Of a stretch of DNA of 64,000 nt, positions 1-9,851 are shown in pieces. A program made the translations under genes and the position numbers. Numbering within the stretch: the first letter of the stretch is position 1; each line of letters begins with the position of its first letter. Source of the DNA: Roseovarius tolerans (GTDB taxonomy: Bacteria > Pseudomonadota > Alphaproteobacteria > Rhodobacterales > Rhodobacteraceae); the NCBI RefSeq assembly GCF_900109855.1, contig NZ_FOBO01000002.1, positions 62,001 through 126,000 of the forward strand. Reading direction: 5' to 3'. The notes under the pieces are model-generated. The model was given only the letters and a program-made list of their open reading frames with translations, had not been told where the DNA came from and did no database searches.

Positions 1-2
1 TG

Positions 3-1613
3 AATGCCTATGTCTACGGCTATGGAAAACCGGGCAAGGAGAAGCTTATCCTGGTCGATCTTGGGGTGACCTTTCCGGACATGGACGGCACGCCCGGCGT
101 CGATCTGATCTTGCCGGATATCTCCTGGCTTGAGGCGCGCAAGGACGATCTGGAGGCGGTGTTCATCACCCATGCCCATGAGGATCACGTCGGAGCCGTT
201 GCGCATTACTACGACCGCCTGGGCGCGCCGATCCATGCGCGCGCCTTCACCGCCAACATCGCACGGCGCAAGATGGAGGAGCATGGCCATTCCGAAAAGG
301 CAGTCAAGACTGCGTCTCCCTGGCCCGAGACGGTCAAGGCGGGGCCCTTCAGCGTGGGTTTCGTGCCGATCTCGCACTCGATCCCCGAAAGTTCGGGCCT
401 TGTCATCGACAGCCCCGGCGGGCGCATCGTGCATAGCGGTGATTTCAAGATCGACGAAAACCCGATCGTGGGAGAGCCGTTTGATCATGACCTCTGGGCG
501 AGTCTGGCCGAGCCGGGGGTCAAGGCGCTGGTTTGCGATTCGACCAATGTGTTCAGCCACCACGACGGGCGGTCCGAGAGCACAGTGGGCCAACCGATTA
601 CCGATCTGGTGCAGGCATCAAAGGGCATGTTCGTCTGCACGACCTTCGCCAGCAACGTGGCACGGGTCAAGACGCTGGCCGAGGCGGGCAAGCGCGCCGG
701 GCGTTCGGTCTGCCTGTTGGGCCGGGCGATGCGGCGGATGATCGAGGCGGCGGTCGAAACCGGCGTTCTCAAAGATTTCCCCGCGACCGTCAGCCCCGAA
801 GAGGCGGGCACCATCCCGCGCGAGAACCTGATGCTGATCGTCACCGGTAGCCAGGGCGAGCGGCGCGCGGCGAGCGCACAGCTGGCCAATGGCAAGTACA
901 ATGGCATGGTGCTCAAAGAGGGTGACACGTTCCTCTTCTCCTCCAAGACCATTCCCGGCAACGAGCGCGGCGTCATCCACATCATCAACAAGTTCTCCGA
1001 GATGGGCGTGGATGTGGTCGAGGGCGATGATCGCTATCACGTCTCCGGCCATGCCAACCGGCCCGATCTCGACGCGATGCACAAGCTGATCAAGCCGCAG
1101 ATCGTGGTGCCAATGCATGGCGAGCACCGCCACCTGCGCGAGCATGTGAAGCTGGCAGAGGCGAACCGGATCAGCGGCGTTCTGGCCGTCAACGGCATGA
1201 TGATCGACCTTAGCGGCAATGCGCCCAAGGTGGCCGAATATGTCGAGACCGGGCGCACTTACGTGGACGGCTCGGTCAAGATCGGGGCGATGGACGGGAT
1301 CGTGCGCGACCGGATTCGCATGGCGCTCAACGGGCATGTGATGATCAATGTCATCATGGACGAGGAAGACGAGCCCCTCGGTGAGCCTTGGGTCGAGGTG
1401 ATGGGGCTTGCCGAGACCGGACGCAGCCGCGCGCCGCTGGTCGACGTGCTGGAAGAGGATCTGTCGCAATTCATGGGCCGGGCCGGGGCCAAGACGCTGA
1501 ACAATGACGACAAGCTGGAAGAGGGGTTGCGCCGGGTGGCGCGGCAAAGCGCGCAGAACGAGATCGGCAAACGGCCCGAAGTGACGGTGGTCATCAGCCG
1601 CCTGACCGCCTGA
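3..1613 (+). CDS. rnj: Ribonuclease J (5' end cut by the window edge)
   Basis: RNase J is a metallo-beta-lactamase/beta-CASP nuclease with endo- and 5'-3' exonuclease activity on mRNA and rRNA precursors in the cytoplasm. The reading frame is open from base 3, and the segment before base 66 (NAYVYGYG, then LILVDLGVTFPDMDG) is typical RNase J N-terminal sequence, so the start codon lies just outside the window. The zinc motif HAHEDH is encoded near 171-188, the later metal ligand region HSGDFKID near 430, and the beta-CASP/C-terminal His motif PMHGEHRH near 1110-1135. The visible 536 codons compare with about 555 in the family. It is followed after 11 bases by a DUF2478 gene. Family assignment is secure; the only defect is the missing start. 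Confidence 0.95.
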   Translation, partial: NAYVYGYGKPGKEKLILVDLGVTFPDMDGTPGVDLILPDISWLEARKDDLEAVFITHAHEDHVGAVAHYYDRLGAPIHARAFTANIARRKMEEHGHSEKAVKTASPWPETVKAGPFSVGFVPISHSIPESSGLVIDSPGGRIVHSGDFKIDENPIVGEPFDHDLWASLAEPGVKALVCDSTNVFSHHDGRSESTVGQPITDLVQASKGMFVCTTFASNVARVKTLAEAGKRAGRSVCLLGRAMRRMIEAAVETGVLKDFPATVSPEEAGTIPRENLMLIVTGSQGERRAASAQLANGKYNGMVLKEGDTFLFSSKTIPGNERGVIHIINKFSEMGVDVVEGDDRYHVSGHANRPDLDAMHKLIKPQIVVPMHGEHRHLREHVKLAEANRISGVLAVNGMMIDLSGNAPKVAEYVETGRTYVDGSVKIGAMDGIVRDRIRMALNGHVMINVIMDEEDEPLGEPWVEVMGLAETGRSRAPLVDVLEEDLSQFMGRAGAKTLNNDDKLEEGLRRVARQSAQNEIGKRPEVTVVISRLTA

Positions 1614-1624
1614 GGAGGTCGCCC

Positions 1625-2131
1625 ATGCGCATCGCCTCTGTGATGGCCGAAGGGCGGGGCGATACCGATCTTCTGCTGCACGGAGTGGCCATGCGCGCGC
1701 AGGCGCGCGGGCTGCGGCTGTGTGGCACGGTGCAGATCAACTCCAACTGCGATGCGGATCGCCCCTGTGACATGGATGTTCAGGTCTTGCCCGACGGGCC
1801 GGTGATCCGCATTTCGCAAACCCTCGGGCCGGCGGCGCGAGGCTGCAGGCTCGACCCGGCCGCGCTGGAACAGGCGGTGGCCGAAAGCGAGACGCGGCTC
1901 GATGCGGGCTGCGATCTGGTGATCGTCAACAAGTTCGGCAAGCACGAGGCGGAGGGGCGCGGGTTTCGCGGGTTGATTGCGAACGCGCTGACAGCCGGGG
2001 TGCCGGTTCTGGTTGGCGTCAATCACCTCAACGCGGCGCGGTTTCAGACGTTTTGCGAGGGTTTGGCGGAGCCTGTCGCGCCTGATGATGCTGCCCTCGA
2101 CGCTTGGCTTGCACCACTCTACACGGATTGA
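1625..2131 (+). CDS. DUF2478 family protein
   Basis: A 168-residue cytoplasmic protein of the DUF2478 family, function unproven. The hallmark is a central block reading VIVNKFGKHEAEGRG followed by LIANALTAGVPVLVGV, which resembles the end of a P-loop NTPase fold (THEP1-like), although no Walker A motif is present. An internal Cys-rich stretch (NSNCDADRPCDMDV) lies near residues 40-53. The ATG follows a strong GAGGAGG ribosome site that overlaps the rnj stop, so the two are probably co-transcribed. As I recall, members of this family are often encoded near molybdate-transport genes; here the neighbour is RNase J, so that link is not supported locally. Confidence 0.8.
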   Translation: MRIASVMAEGRGDTDLLLHGVAMRAQARGLRLCGTVQINSNCDADRPCDMDVQVLPDGPVIRISQTLGPAARGCRLDPAALEQAVAESETRLDAGCDLVIVNKFGKHEAEGRGFRGLIANALTAGVPVLVGVNHLNAARFQTFCEGLAEPVAPDDAALDAWLAPLYTD

Positions 2132-2202
2132 CGGCCGCAAGAAGAGTGCAGCGTAAACTGCTGATGTTATTCAGTTTTCACGCTACCGGTTTTGGGGAAC
2201 GG

Positions 2203-2279
2203 TGGCGGACCGAGGAGGATTCGAACCCCCGACCCCTTGATTCGTAGTCAAGTACTCTATCCAGCTGAGCTATCGGTCC
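2203..2279 (-). tRNA. tRNA-Arg (anticodon ACG)
   Basis: On the minus strand the sequence folds as a standard 77-nt tRNA: acceptor arm GGACCGA/TCGGTCC, D-arm AGCTCAGCTGGATAGAG, anticodon arm CTTGA-CTACGAA-TCAAG, and T-loop GGTTCGAATCC. The discriminator base is G and CCA is encoded (2203-2205). The anticodon ACG is normally edited to ICG by TadA and reads CGU, CGC and CGA. It stands alone between a DUF2478 gene and a histidine kinase gene. Confidence 0.97.
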
Positions 2280-2290
2280 GTCGAGGGCAG

Positions 2291-2319
2291 GAATTAGACT
2301 CTGCGGACCGGCAATGCAA
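2291..2319 (-). promoter_or_regulatory. Putative sigma70-type promoter of tRNA-Arg
   Basis: On the minus strand TTGCAT (2319-2314) and TAATTC (2296-2291) are separated by 17 bases, and the -10-like box ends 12 bases before the tRNA 5' end. The -35 box is good and the -10 box only moderate, so this is a plausible rather than certain promoter. Confidence 0.45.
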
Positions 2320-2335
2320 GGGCGTTTTGGAAGAT

Positions 2336-3727
2336 TTATGACACATCCGTCAAATTTCCCTTGGGCAGGGTGATGCAAAAGGATGTGCCCGTTTCGTCGC
2401 TGTGTTCAAGCGAGAGCGAGCCGCCGTGACCACGCACGAGATCCTGCGCGATGGTCAGCCCAAGGCCCGTCCCGCCCTTGGTCGCCCCACCTTGAAATGG
2501 CTTGAACAGGTGTTCGAGGGCCTTCGCGGGCAGGCCGGGGCCGGTGTCGGCAACACGGATGATCCAGGCGCGCTCGTCTTCGTCGGCCATGACACTGATC
2601 TCCCCCGGATTTCCCGTGTTCACAATGGCTTGGCGGGCATTCCTCACAAGATTTGCGATCACGCGATAAAGTTGCTCAGCATCGGCGCGCAGCACCATAT
2701 CGGCTGGGACGTCCTCGGCAAAACTGATATCGAACTTGCCTGCCGATAGCCGCTCGCTGTCGATGACATCGGCCACGATATCGGCAAATCGGACCTGCGC
2801 GAGGGTTGGGCCAGGCTCCTCTGCCTTGCCATAGGCGAGCGTGGCCTCGCAGAGATGGATCGCGCGGGTCAGCGAGTTCACCAGCTTCGGTGCCATGCGT
2901 TTCACGCCGGGGTCTTCGCTCATCTCGATGCGGTCGGTGAAGAGCTGCGCCGAGGTGAGGATGTTGCGCAGATCGTGACTGACCTTGGCCACGGCGCCGC
3001 CAAGCTGTGCCAGATGCTCTTTTTGCTTGAGCGCACTGGTCAACTGGGTTTGCAGCGTTTGCAGCGTTTCCTCGGCCTCGCGCAGTTCGCGAATGCCCGA
3101 GGAGGGGGCGATCACCCGGTGCACGTCTTCTGGCGCTTCGGCATAGGCCTGCATATTTCCGACCACCCTGCGGATGGGGCGCACCAGAAAGTATTGGACG
3201 GCCCAGAACAGAAGCACGGCGGTAAAGACCGAGATCACCAGCGACAGCCAGAGGATACGCAGCCCGTAGTCGATCATCGCGGCGCGCAGGTCGTCGGTCT
3301 CCAGCGTAACCTCGATCAACAACCCGCCCATCCGCACCGGCTGACCGATCACCCGGATCACCTGATCTTCCGGGGTGGTCAGCCGGGTCATGGCATCGCG
3401 GATGAGGGTAAAGGCGGGCGCGTTCCGCAGATCGTAGGTTTCGGATATCGGTCGGGGCACGGGTGAAGACAGTACCAGTTGCCGTGTCTCGTTGCGTCGC
3501 ATGACCACGTTGAACACGCCCGCGTTGCGCAATAGCTCCTCCTGGAGGTCGGGATTCACCTCTTCATCGGCCAAAAGCACCAGCGATGCGATCTGCGCCC
3601 GTTCCAGTCGGGTCAGCAGGAATTCCTCGCGAAAGCGGGCGATGGAGGGCACGAAGATCAGGACTTCGGCCAGCATCACGAAGACGGCCGTCAGGATCAG
3701 GAAACGTCCCGAAAGTGAATTGAGCAA
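2336..3727 (-). CDS. Membrane sensor histidine kinase
   Basis: A 463-residue two-component sensor kinase of unknown stimulus. Two membrane segments (about residues 9-29 and 156-181) enclose a periplasmic domain of about 125 residues. A HAMP-like linker follows, then the H-box VSHDLRN with phospho-acceptor His251, an N-box NLVRNARQAI, a G1 box DTGPGLP and a G2 box GGTGLGLTI. The start is a TTG at 3727-3725, chosen because GGGAGGGGA lies just upstream and the next Met is inside the first membrane segment. It lies 24 bases after the flavoprotein gene and is probably the last gene of a TVP38-flavoprotein-kinase operon. No response regulator gene is adjacent, so the partner is unknown. Confidence 0.88.
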   Translation of the reverse strand: MLNSLSGRFLILTAVFVMLAEVLIFVPSIARFREEFLLTRLERAQIASLVLLADEEVNPDLQEELLRNAGVFNVVMRRNETRQLVLSSPVPRPISETYDLRNAPAFTLIRDAMTRLTTPEDQVIRVIGQPVRMGGLLIEVTLETDDLRAAMIDYGLRILWLSLVISVFTAVLLFWAVQYFLVRPIRRVVGNMQAYAEAPEDVHRVIAPSSGIRELREAEETLQTLQTQLTSALKQKEHLAQLGGAVAKVSHDLRNILTSAQLFTDRIEMSEDPGVKRMAPKLVNSLTRAIHLCEATLAYGKAEEPGPTLAQVRFADIVADVIDSERLSAGKFDISFAEDVPADMVLRADAEQLYRVIANLVRNARQAIVNTGNPGEISVMADEDERAWIIRVADTGPGLPAKALEHLFKPFQGGATKGGTGLGLTIAQDLVRGHGGSLSLEHSDETGTSFCITLPKGNLTDVS

Positions 3728-3751
3728 GCTGTCCCCTCCCTTGGTCGCCGC

Positions 3752-5170
3752 TCAGGGCAACCAGCGCTGCACGAAGCCTACAACACGTTTGACCATAGGG
3801 TTATCAAACAGCTTTGGCGAGAAATAGGCCCCGGCGACGCGCTTGTTGATCTCACCCAGAGTGGGGTAGGGGGCGACCATGTTGGCGACGTGTTTCATCT
3901 TGAACCCGTTGGCGAGGATGAAGGCCCAGAGATTGATCAACTCCCCCGCCTGCGCGCCGGCAATCGACGCCCCCACGGGCCGCCCGCGCACCACCATCAC
4001 CTTGATCAGTCCGTCGGTCTTGCGCTCGGCAATGGCGCGGTCGTTATGGGTGTAGTGAAAGCGCACCACGTCGAGATTGCCGCCATGCTCCTTGCGCGCG
4101 GCCTCTTCGGTGAGGCCGACATGCGCGATCTCGGGGTCGGTATAGGTGGCCCATGGCACGTGATCGGTGCGTTCCTTGGCGGGCAGGCCAAGCAGCGCCT
4201 GCCAGATGATCAGCCCGGCGTGATAGCCCGCCATATGAGTGAATTGCAGCCCGCCCGCCACGTCGCCGATGGCATAGACCCGGCGGTTGCTTGTCCGCAT
4301 GGAGGCGTCGACCTTGATGCCGCGTTTCGTGGTCTCGATCCCGCCGGCGTCTAGGTTGAGGCGGTCTGTATTGGCCTTACGCCCCACGGCCATCAGCAGA
4401 TGCGTTCCCTTGAAGATGCGCCCGTCCTTGGCCTCGACCTCGATCGCGCCCGCCTTGCCGCGAATTTCCGACGCCATGGCGCTTTCTTCAATGCCAATCC
4501 CTTCGACCTTGAGTTGGTCGATCACAACTTGCGCCAGTTCCGGATCATCCTGACCCAGCACCTTGGCCCCCTCGATCACCGTCACCTCGCAGCCCAACCG
4601 CCGATGCGCCTGTGCCATTTCCATGCCGATCGGGCCGCCGCCGATGATCAGCAGGTGATCGGGCTTTTCACGAAGATCGAAAATCGTCTCGTTGGTGTCA
4701 TAAGGTACCGTGTCGAGCCCCGGAATCGGCGGCACGAAAGGGGACGACCCGGTTGCGATGATTACCCGGCGCGCGGTGATCAGATGATCGCCTGCCTTCA
4801 CTTGCTTGGGTGAGATGAATTCGCCGAATTCCCGGATCACCCGCACGCCGAGCCCCTCGAACCGTTCCTGGCTGTCCACCGGCTCGATCTGGGCGATGAC
4901 ATCGGCCACATGATCCTTGGCGGCGGCGTAATCCACATCCGGGGTCACATTCGCCACGCCGTATTGTGCGGCATGGGATTGCGCATAGGCCGCCTTGCCG
5001 CTGGCGATCAGCGCCTTGGAGGGCACACAGCCGAAATTCAGGCAATCGCCGCCCATCTTGTGGCCTTCGAGCAGGACCACGCTCGCCCCCATCTGCACCG
5101 CACCCGCCGCGACGGACAGCCCGCCGGAGCCGGCGCCGATGACCAGCAGATCCGTCTTAATCTCTTGCAT
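3752..5170 (-). CDS. Mercuric-reductase-like FAD/NAD(P) disulfide oxidoreductase
   Basis: A 472-residue class I pyridine nucleotide-disulfide oxidoreductase. It has an N-terminal FAD motif GAGSGG (residues 12-17), a redox-active pair Cys43/Cys48 in GGDCLNFGCVPSK, an NAD(P) motif IGGGPIGMEMA near residue 180, a second FAD motif AIGDVAGG, and the C-terminal dimerisation domain. The C-terminal HPT dyad of lipoamide dehydrogenases is replaced by PYPTLGE, so a Tyr stands where the catalytic His is expected. There is no MerA-type N-terminal metal-binding domain. The reading frame extends 33 codons upstream, but the ATG at 5170 gives the normal family N-terminus and follows the TVP38 stop by 2 bases. 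The substrate is unknown; mercury reduction is not supported. Confidence 0.88.
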   Translation of the reverse strand: MQEIKTDLLVIGAGSGGLSVAAGAVQMGASVVLLEGHKMGGDCLNFGCVPSKALIASGKAAYAQSHAAQYGVANVTPDVDYAAAKDHVADVIAQIEPVDSQERFEGLGVRVIREFGEFISPKQVKAGDHLITARRVIIATGSSPFVPPIPGLDTVPYDTNETIFDLREKPDHLLIIGGGPIGMEMAQAHRRLGCEVTVIEGAKVLGQDDPELAQVVIDQLKVEGIGIEESAMASEIRGKAGAIEVEAKDGRIFKGTHLLMAVGRKANTDRLNLDAGGIETTKRGIKVDASMRTSNRRVYAIGDVAGGLQFTHMAGYHAGLIIWQALLGLPAKERTDHVPWATYTDPEIAHVGLTEEAARKEHGGNLDVVRFHYTHNDRAIAERKTDGLIKVMVVRGRPVGASIAGAQAGELINLWAFILANGFKMKHVANMVAPYPTLGEINKRVAGAYFSPKLFDNPMVKRVVGFVQRWLP

Positions 5171-5172
5171 GC

Positions 5173-5916
5173 TCAAATGTCCTTCTTGCCACGAATGCTC
5201 TTGATCAGGATGGGGAGTGCTGCGAGCGCGCACAAGCCCAGGATCGGGCCGATGATCTGCGGCTCCCACAGGAGCGACAGATCGGGGCTGTCACCTCGGT
5301 CGAACACCTCGCCCAGGCCGACGCCGATCCAGGTGAAGACGATGGCCCCGGGGATGATTCCCAGCACGGTGGTGATCGCGAAATTCACGAACCGTACGCC
5401 GACGAGGGCGGGCAGCAGATTCGCGACGAAAAACGGCACGGCGGGTACGAGGCGCATCAGGAACAGCACGCTGATTTCATTGTCGTGCAGCCCGGCCTTG
5501 AGCCGCTTCAGCGTGCCCTCGGAGGTTTCGATCCGGGCCGCGAGCGAACGGCCCAGCCCCCACCGGGCCGCGAGAAAGATTGCGAAGGCGCCGAGCGACG
5601 CGGCCAGCACGTTGAACGCCGTGCCTGAGACGAGGCCGAAGAGAAATCCGCCGGTGACCGATGCCACCGCCGCACCCGGCAGCGAGAAGGCTACGATCAC
5701 GAAATAGATCGCTATGAAAGCCAGCACCATCAACCCGAAATTGGCGTCCCGGAATGCCAGTAGCGCCTCTCGATTGTCGCGCAGCGTGTCGAAGGTGATG
5801 TAGTCTCGCAGCGTGAAATAGCCGATGACGGCTGCGGTGAGAATGATGGCGAGCGGCGCGTGTCGCGCCCAGCCTCCGGTTTTGTGCTCTGACGAATGCT
5901 GCATGCTGTAATCCAT
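5173..5916 (-). CDS. TVP38/TMEM64 (SNARE-associated/DedA-type) membrane protein
   Basis: A 247-residue polytopic inner-membrane protein with a first membrane span near residues 19-38 and about five more. The VTT-domain signature is visible as the glycine-rich GAAVASVTGGFLFG (about 80-93) and the later LPALVGVRFVNFAI segment. Such proteins are linked to lipid scrambling or membrane homeostasis, but their bacterial roles are poorly defined. The stop lies 2 bases before the flavoprotein start; the two families are also found fused in one polypeptide in other bacteria (from memory), which supports joint function. An alternative ATG lies 12 bases downstream of the chosen start. Confidence 0.88.
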   Translation of the reverse strand: MDYSMQHSSEHKTGGWARHAPLAIILTAAVIGYFTLRDYITFDTLRDNREALLAFRDANFGLMVLAFIAIYFVIVAFSLPGAAVASVTGGFLFGLVSGTAFNVLAASLGAFAIFLAARWGLGRSLAARIETSEGTLKRLKAGLHDNEISVLFLMRLVPAVPFFVANLLPALVGVRFVNFAITTVLGIIPGAIVFTWIGVGLGEVFDRGDSPDLSLLWEPQIIGPILGLCALAALPILIKSIRGKKDI

Positions 5917-6100
5917 GGTCCTGCCCGGGTTTGACTGCGTTGCCTTCTACTTGCACCGCGGGTCGCTGCTATACCAGTGGCCTCACGCGGGGGTGATCGC
6001 GGGTGATGGCATGGGCGGCTGGAACGGGCGTTTCGTCACCTCTTGTAACATCACCGGGTCAGCCCCGCATGATTTTGTTGCAAATTCCGGTTGCGGGGGT

Positions 6101-6129
6101 TTGACTTGGTCCTGACCCATCTCTATAGA
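6101..6129 (+). promoter_or_regulatory. Promoter of rpmH-rnpA-yidD
   Basis: TTGACT (6101-6106) and TATAGA (6124-6129) are separated by exactly 17 bases, close to the sigma70 consensus. The predicted start near 6136 would leave a leader of about 65 nt before rpmH. The rest of the 284-base gap 5917-6200 shows no further gene. Confidence 0.75.
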
Positions 6130-6200
6130 CCGGGCTTCGGATACATCAGGGCCGTGTGCGATTCCGATTGCAGCGTGGCCCCAACGTCGGAGACGGAGCG

Positions 6201-6335
6201 ATGAAACGCACCTTTCAACCCTCGAACCTGGTTCGCAAACGCCGCCACGGGTTCCGCGCGCGCATGGCCACCAAAGCCGGCCGCAAGATCCTGAATGCAC
6301 GTCGTGCACGTGGCCGCAAGTCGCTGAGCGCTTAA
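6201..6335 (+). CDS. rpmH: 50S ribosomal protein L34
   Basis: A 44-residue, strongly basic protein starting [19 protein letters not shown] and ending GRKSLSA, the complete L34 pattern. It belongs to the large ribosomal subunit. GGAG lies a few bases before the ATG. It heads the conserved rpmH-rnpA-yidD order and is preceded by a near-consensus promoter. Confidence 0.98.
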
Positions 6336-6348
6336 GCGCCAGCACGTT

Positions 6349-6768
6349 GTGACGACCATGACACCGCCGGAGGCCCCTGACCGCAAGCCAGGGAACAGCC
6401 CCCCGGCGGTTTCGTCATGCGCGCATGACAGTTTGAACGTTTTGCGCAAGCGGTCGGATTTCCTTGCCGCTGCGCGTGCGAGGCGCCAGGGCACGCCCGC
6501 GATGATGGTGCAGGGCCGCGACCGGCGCGATGACGACCCTTCGATCCGGGTGGGCTTTACCTGTTCCAAGAAGGTCGGCAACGCGGTTGCGCGCAACCGT
6601 GCCAAGCGCCGGTTGCGCGCCGTGGCGCGTGAGGTCTTGCATAGCTACGGGCAACCCGGCTGGGATTATGTGCTGATCGGCCGGGCGCAGGAAACGGCGG
6701 CGCGGCCCTATGAGGCGCTGCGCGACGATCTGATCCACGCATTGCGAAAGTTGCGGGGGCCCAGATGA
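6349..6768 (+). CDS. rnpA: Ribonuclease P protein component
   Basis: The protein subunit of RNase P, which helps the RNA enzyme bind and cleave tRNA 5' leaders. The conserved RNR helix appears as ARNRAKRRLR near residues 81-90, preceded by VGFTCSKKVGNAV. The open frame has 139 codons from a GTG at 6349; an ATG at 6358 is an equally good start, and the first 25 or so residues are not conserved in the family. It overlaps yidD by 4 bases (ATGA). Confidence 0.95.
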   Translation: MTTMTPPEAPDRKPGNSPPAVSSCAHDSLNVLRKRSDFLAAARARRQGTPAMMVQGRDRRDDDPSIRVGFTCSKKVGNAVARNRAKRRLRAVAREVLHSYGQPGWDYVLIGRAQETAARPYEALRDDLIHALRKLRGPR

Positions 6769-6998
6769 GCCCGCTTGCCCGCATTCTGGCCCTGCCGATC
6801 AAGGGCTATCGCCTCATCCTGTCGCCCTGGGTCGGCTATCACTGCCGCTACCATCCGACCTGTAGCCAATACGCGCTCGAGGCGCTCGAGACGCATGGGG
6901 CGCTCCGGGGCGGGTGGCTCGCGGCAAAGCGTATCGCGCGCTGCAACCCCTGGGGTCAGTGCGGTCATGATCCGGTGCCGGACCGCGATCAGCGCTAA
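6765..6998 (+). CDS. yidD: Membrane protein insertion efficiency factor YidD
   Basis: A 77-residue YidD protein with the family signature YHCRYHPTCSQYALEAL near residues 26-42 and the C-terminal CNPWGQCGHDPVP. It is thought to assist insertion by YidC at the inner face of the membrane. Its ATG overlaps the rnpA stop. In most relatives yidC follows; here the next gene is guaB. Confidence 0.95.
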   Translation: MSPLARILALPIKGYRLILSPWVGYHCRYHPTCSQYALEALETHGALRGGWLAAKRIARCNPWGQCGHDPVPDRDQR

Positions 6999-7006
6999 CT
7001 GCGTGA

Positions 7007-8545
<1,539 letters not shown>

Positions 8546-8584
8546 GAATTCCAATTGGTTGCCGGGCGTTCTTGAGGTGAACTC

Positions 8585-9748
8585 GTGACTCCCGGGGCAC
8601 GTGTGGCGGCGGCAATCTCCGTGCTCGACGCGGTGCGCGCGGGCGAGGCGGCGGAGAAGGCGCTTACCGGTTGGGCACGCGGCGCGCGCTATGCGGGTTC
8701 CAAGGACCGCGCGGCAGTGCGCGATCATGTCTTCGACGTATTGCGCCGCTGGCGCTCCTGCGCGGCGCTTGGCGGTGGTGACGATGGCCGTCACCTGATG
8801 ATCGGCGCGATGCGGTCCGAGGGCATCGATCCTCACACGATCTTTACCGGCGACGGACATGCGCCGACTGCGCTGACCGAGCCGGAACGGGCGGGTGGCC
8901 ATGTGCCTGTGGGGCTTGATGCGCTTGACCTGCCGGATTGGCTCTGGCCGCATTTCGAGACCTCGCTCGGCGCATCTGCCGAGGGTGCCGCAGAGATGCT
9001 GCGCCACCGCGCGCCGGTGATGCTTCGGGTCAATTTACGGCGCGGAACTGTGGCGGATGCACAGGCACGGCTGGCCTCCGAGGGGATTGATACGACCACG
9101 GCCGATATTGCGAAGACCGCGCTGCAAGCGATTTCCGGAGAACGAAAAATTGCCGGATCAGTCGCCTATGCCGAAGGTCTGGTGGAGCTTCAGGATGGCA
9201 GCAGTCAGGCCGCGATGGAGGCGCTGCAGATCACAAAAGGGGCGCGTGTTCTGGACTACTGCGCAGGCGGTGGTGGCAAGGTGCTTGCCCTCGCGGCCCG
9301 CGCCGATGCCGCATGGTATGCACATGATATCGCGCCGCAACGCATGAACGACTTGCCCGCGCGCGCGAAACGGGCCGGGGTGGAGGTGACGCGCCTGGAG
9401 GGCGATGCCATCGCAAGCGCCGCGCCGTTTGATCTCGTGCTGTGCGATGCCCCCTGTTCCGGCAGCGGCACCTGGCGGCGCAGTCCTGAGGCCAAGTGGC
9501 GCCTGACACCGGAGCGGCTCGAGGACCTGACGCAGACCCAATATGAAATACTGACCAGAACCGCGCCGCGCGTGGCGGATGGCGGCTGTCTGGCCTATGC
9601 GACCTGCTCCGTTTTCAACCAAGAGAACGAAGCGGTGGTCGCGCGATTCTTGCAAGAGCATCCGTCATGGCGGCTCGGCCAGCAGAGGACGTGGCCGATT
9701 TCGGGGGCGGGCGATGGCTTCTGTCTCGCACAGCTGGTTCGTGGATAG
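8585..9748 (+). CDS. RsmB/NOP-family rRNA m5C methyltransferase
   Basis: A 387-residue SAM-dependent RNA cytosine-5 methyltransferase. The N-terminal 130 residues form a NusB/RsmB-like helical region; the SAM motif VLDYCAGGGGKVLALAA follows near residue 222, then motif IV DAPCSGSGTWRRSP with one catalytic Cys near residue 288, and motif VI YATCSVF with the second near 340. The start is GTG. The 16S rRNA target (C967 in E. coli RsmB) is the best guess, but several paralogues exist in this family. It lies 39 bases after guaB. Confidence 0.88.
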   Translation: MTPGARVAAAISVLDAVRAGEAAEKALTGWARGARYAGSKDRAAVRDHVFDVLRRWRSCAALGGGDDGRHLMIGAMRSEGIDPHTIFTGDGHAPTALTEPERAGGHVPVGLDALDLPDWLWPHFETSLGASAEGAAEMLRHRAPVMLRVNLRRGTVADAQARLASEGIDTTTADIAKTALQAISGERKIAGSVAYAEGLVELQDGSSQAAMEALQITKGARVLDYCAGGGGKVLALAARADAAWYAHDIAPQRMNDLPARAKRAGVEVTRLEGDAIASAAPFDLVLCDAPCSGSGTWRRSPEAKWRLTPERLEDLTQTQYEILTRTAPRVADGGCLAYATCSVFNQENEAVVARFLQEHPSWRLGQQRTWPISGAGDGFCLAQLVRG

Positions 9749-9764
9749 GTTTAGCGCAACAACC

Positions 9765-9792
9765 TTGACGGGTTTTCGGCTGTCGTTAAAGT
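9765..9792 (+). promoter_or_regulatory. Putative promoter of cckA
   Basis: TTGACG (9765-9770) and TAAAGT (9787-9792) are separated by 16 bases, about 60 bases before the kinase start. The boxes are good but the spacing is slightly short. Confidence 0.4.
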
Positions 9793-9851
9793 TCAATTAA
9801 GGTCTTTGGGCCACGCTGCGGCGGAATTGGATCTGACAGAAAGGCGTCTTT

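Noticed and set aside
3752..5170. Assignment of the flavoprotein as mercuric reductase MerA
   Set aside because: No N-terminal metal-binding domain, no C-terminal Cys pair and no mer neighbours; only general family resemblance.
5917..6100. Possible small gene between the TVP38 gene and the rpmH promoter
   Set aside because: A 66-codon frame exists but its start has no ribosome site, its end overlaps the rpmH promoter, and its translation is not protein-like.
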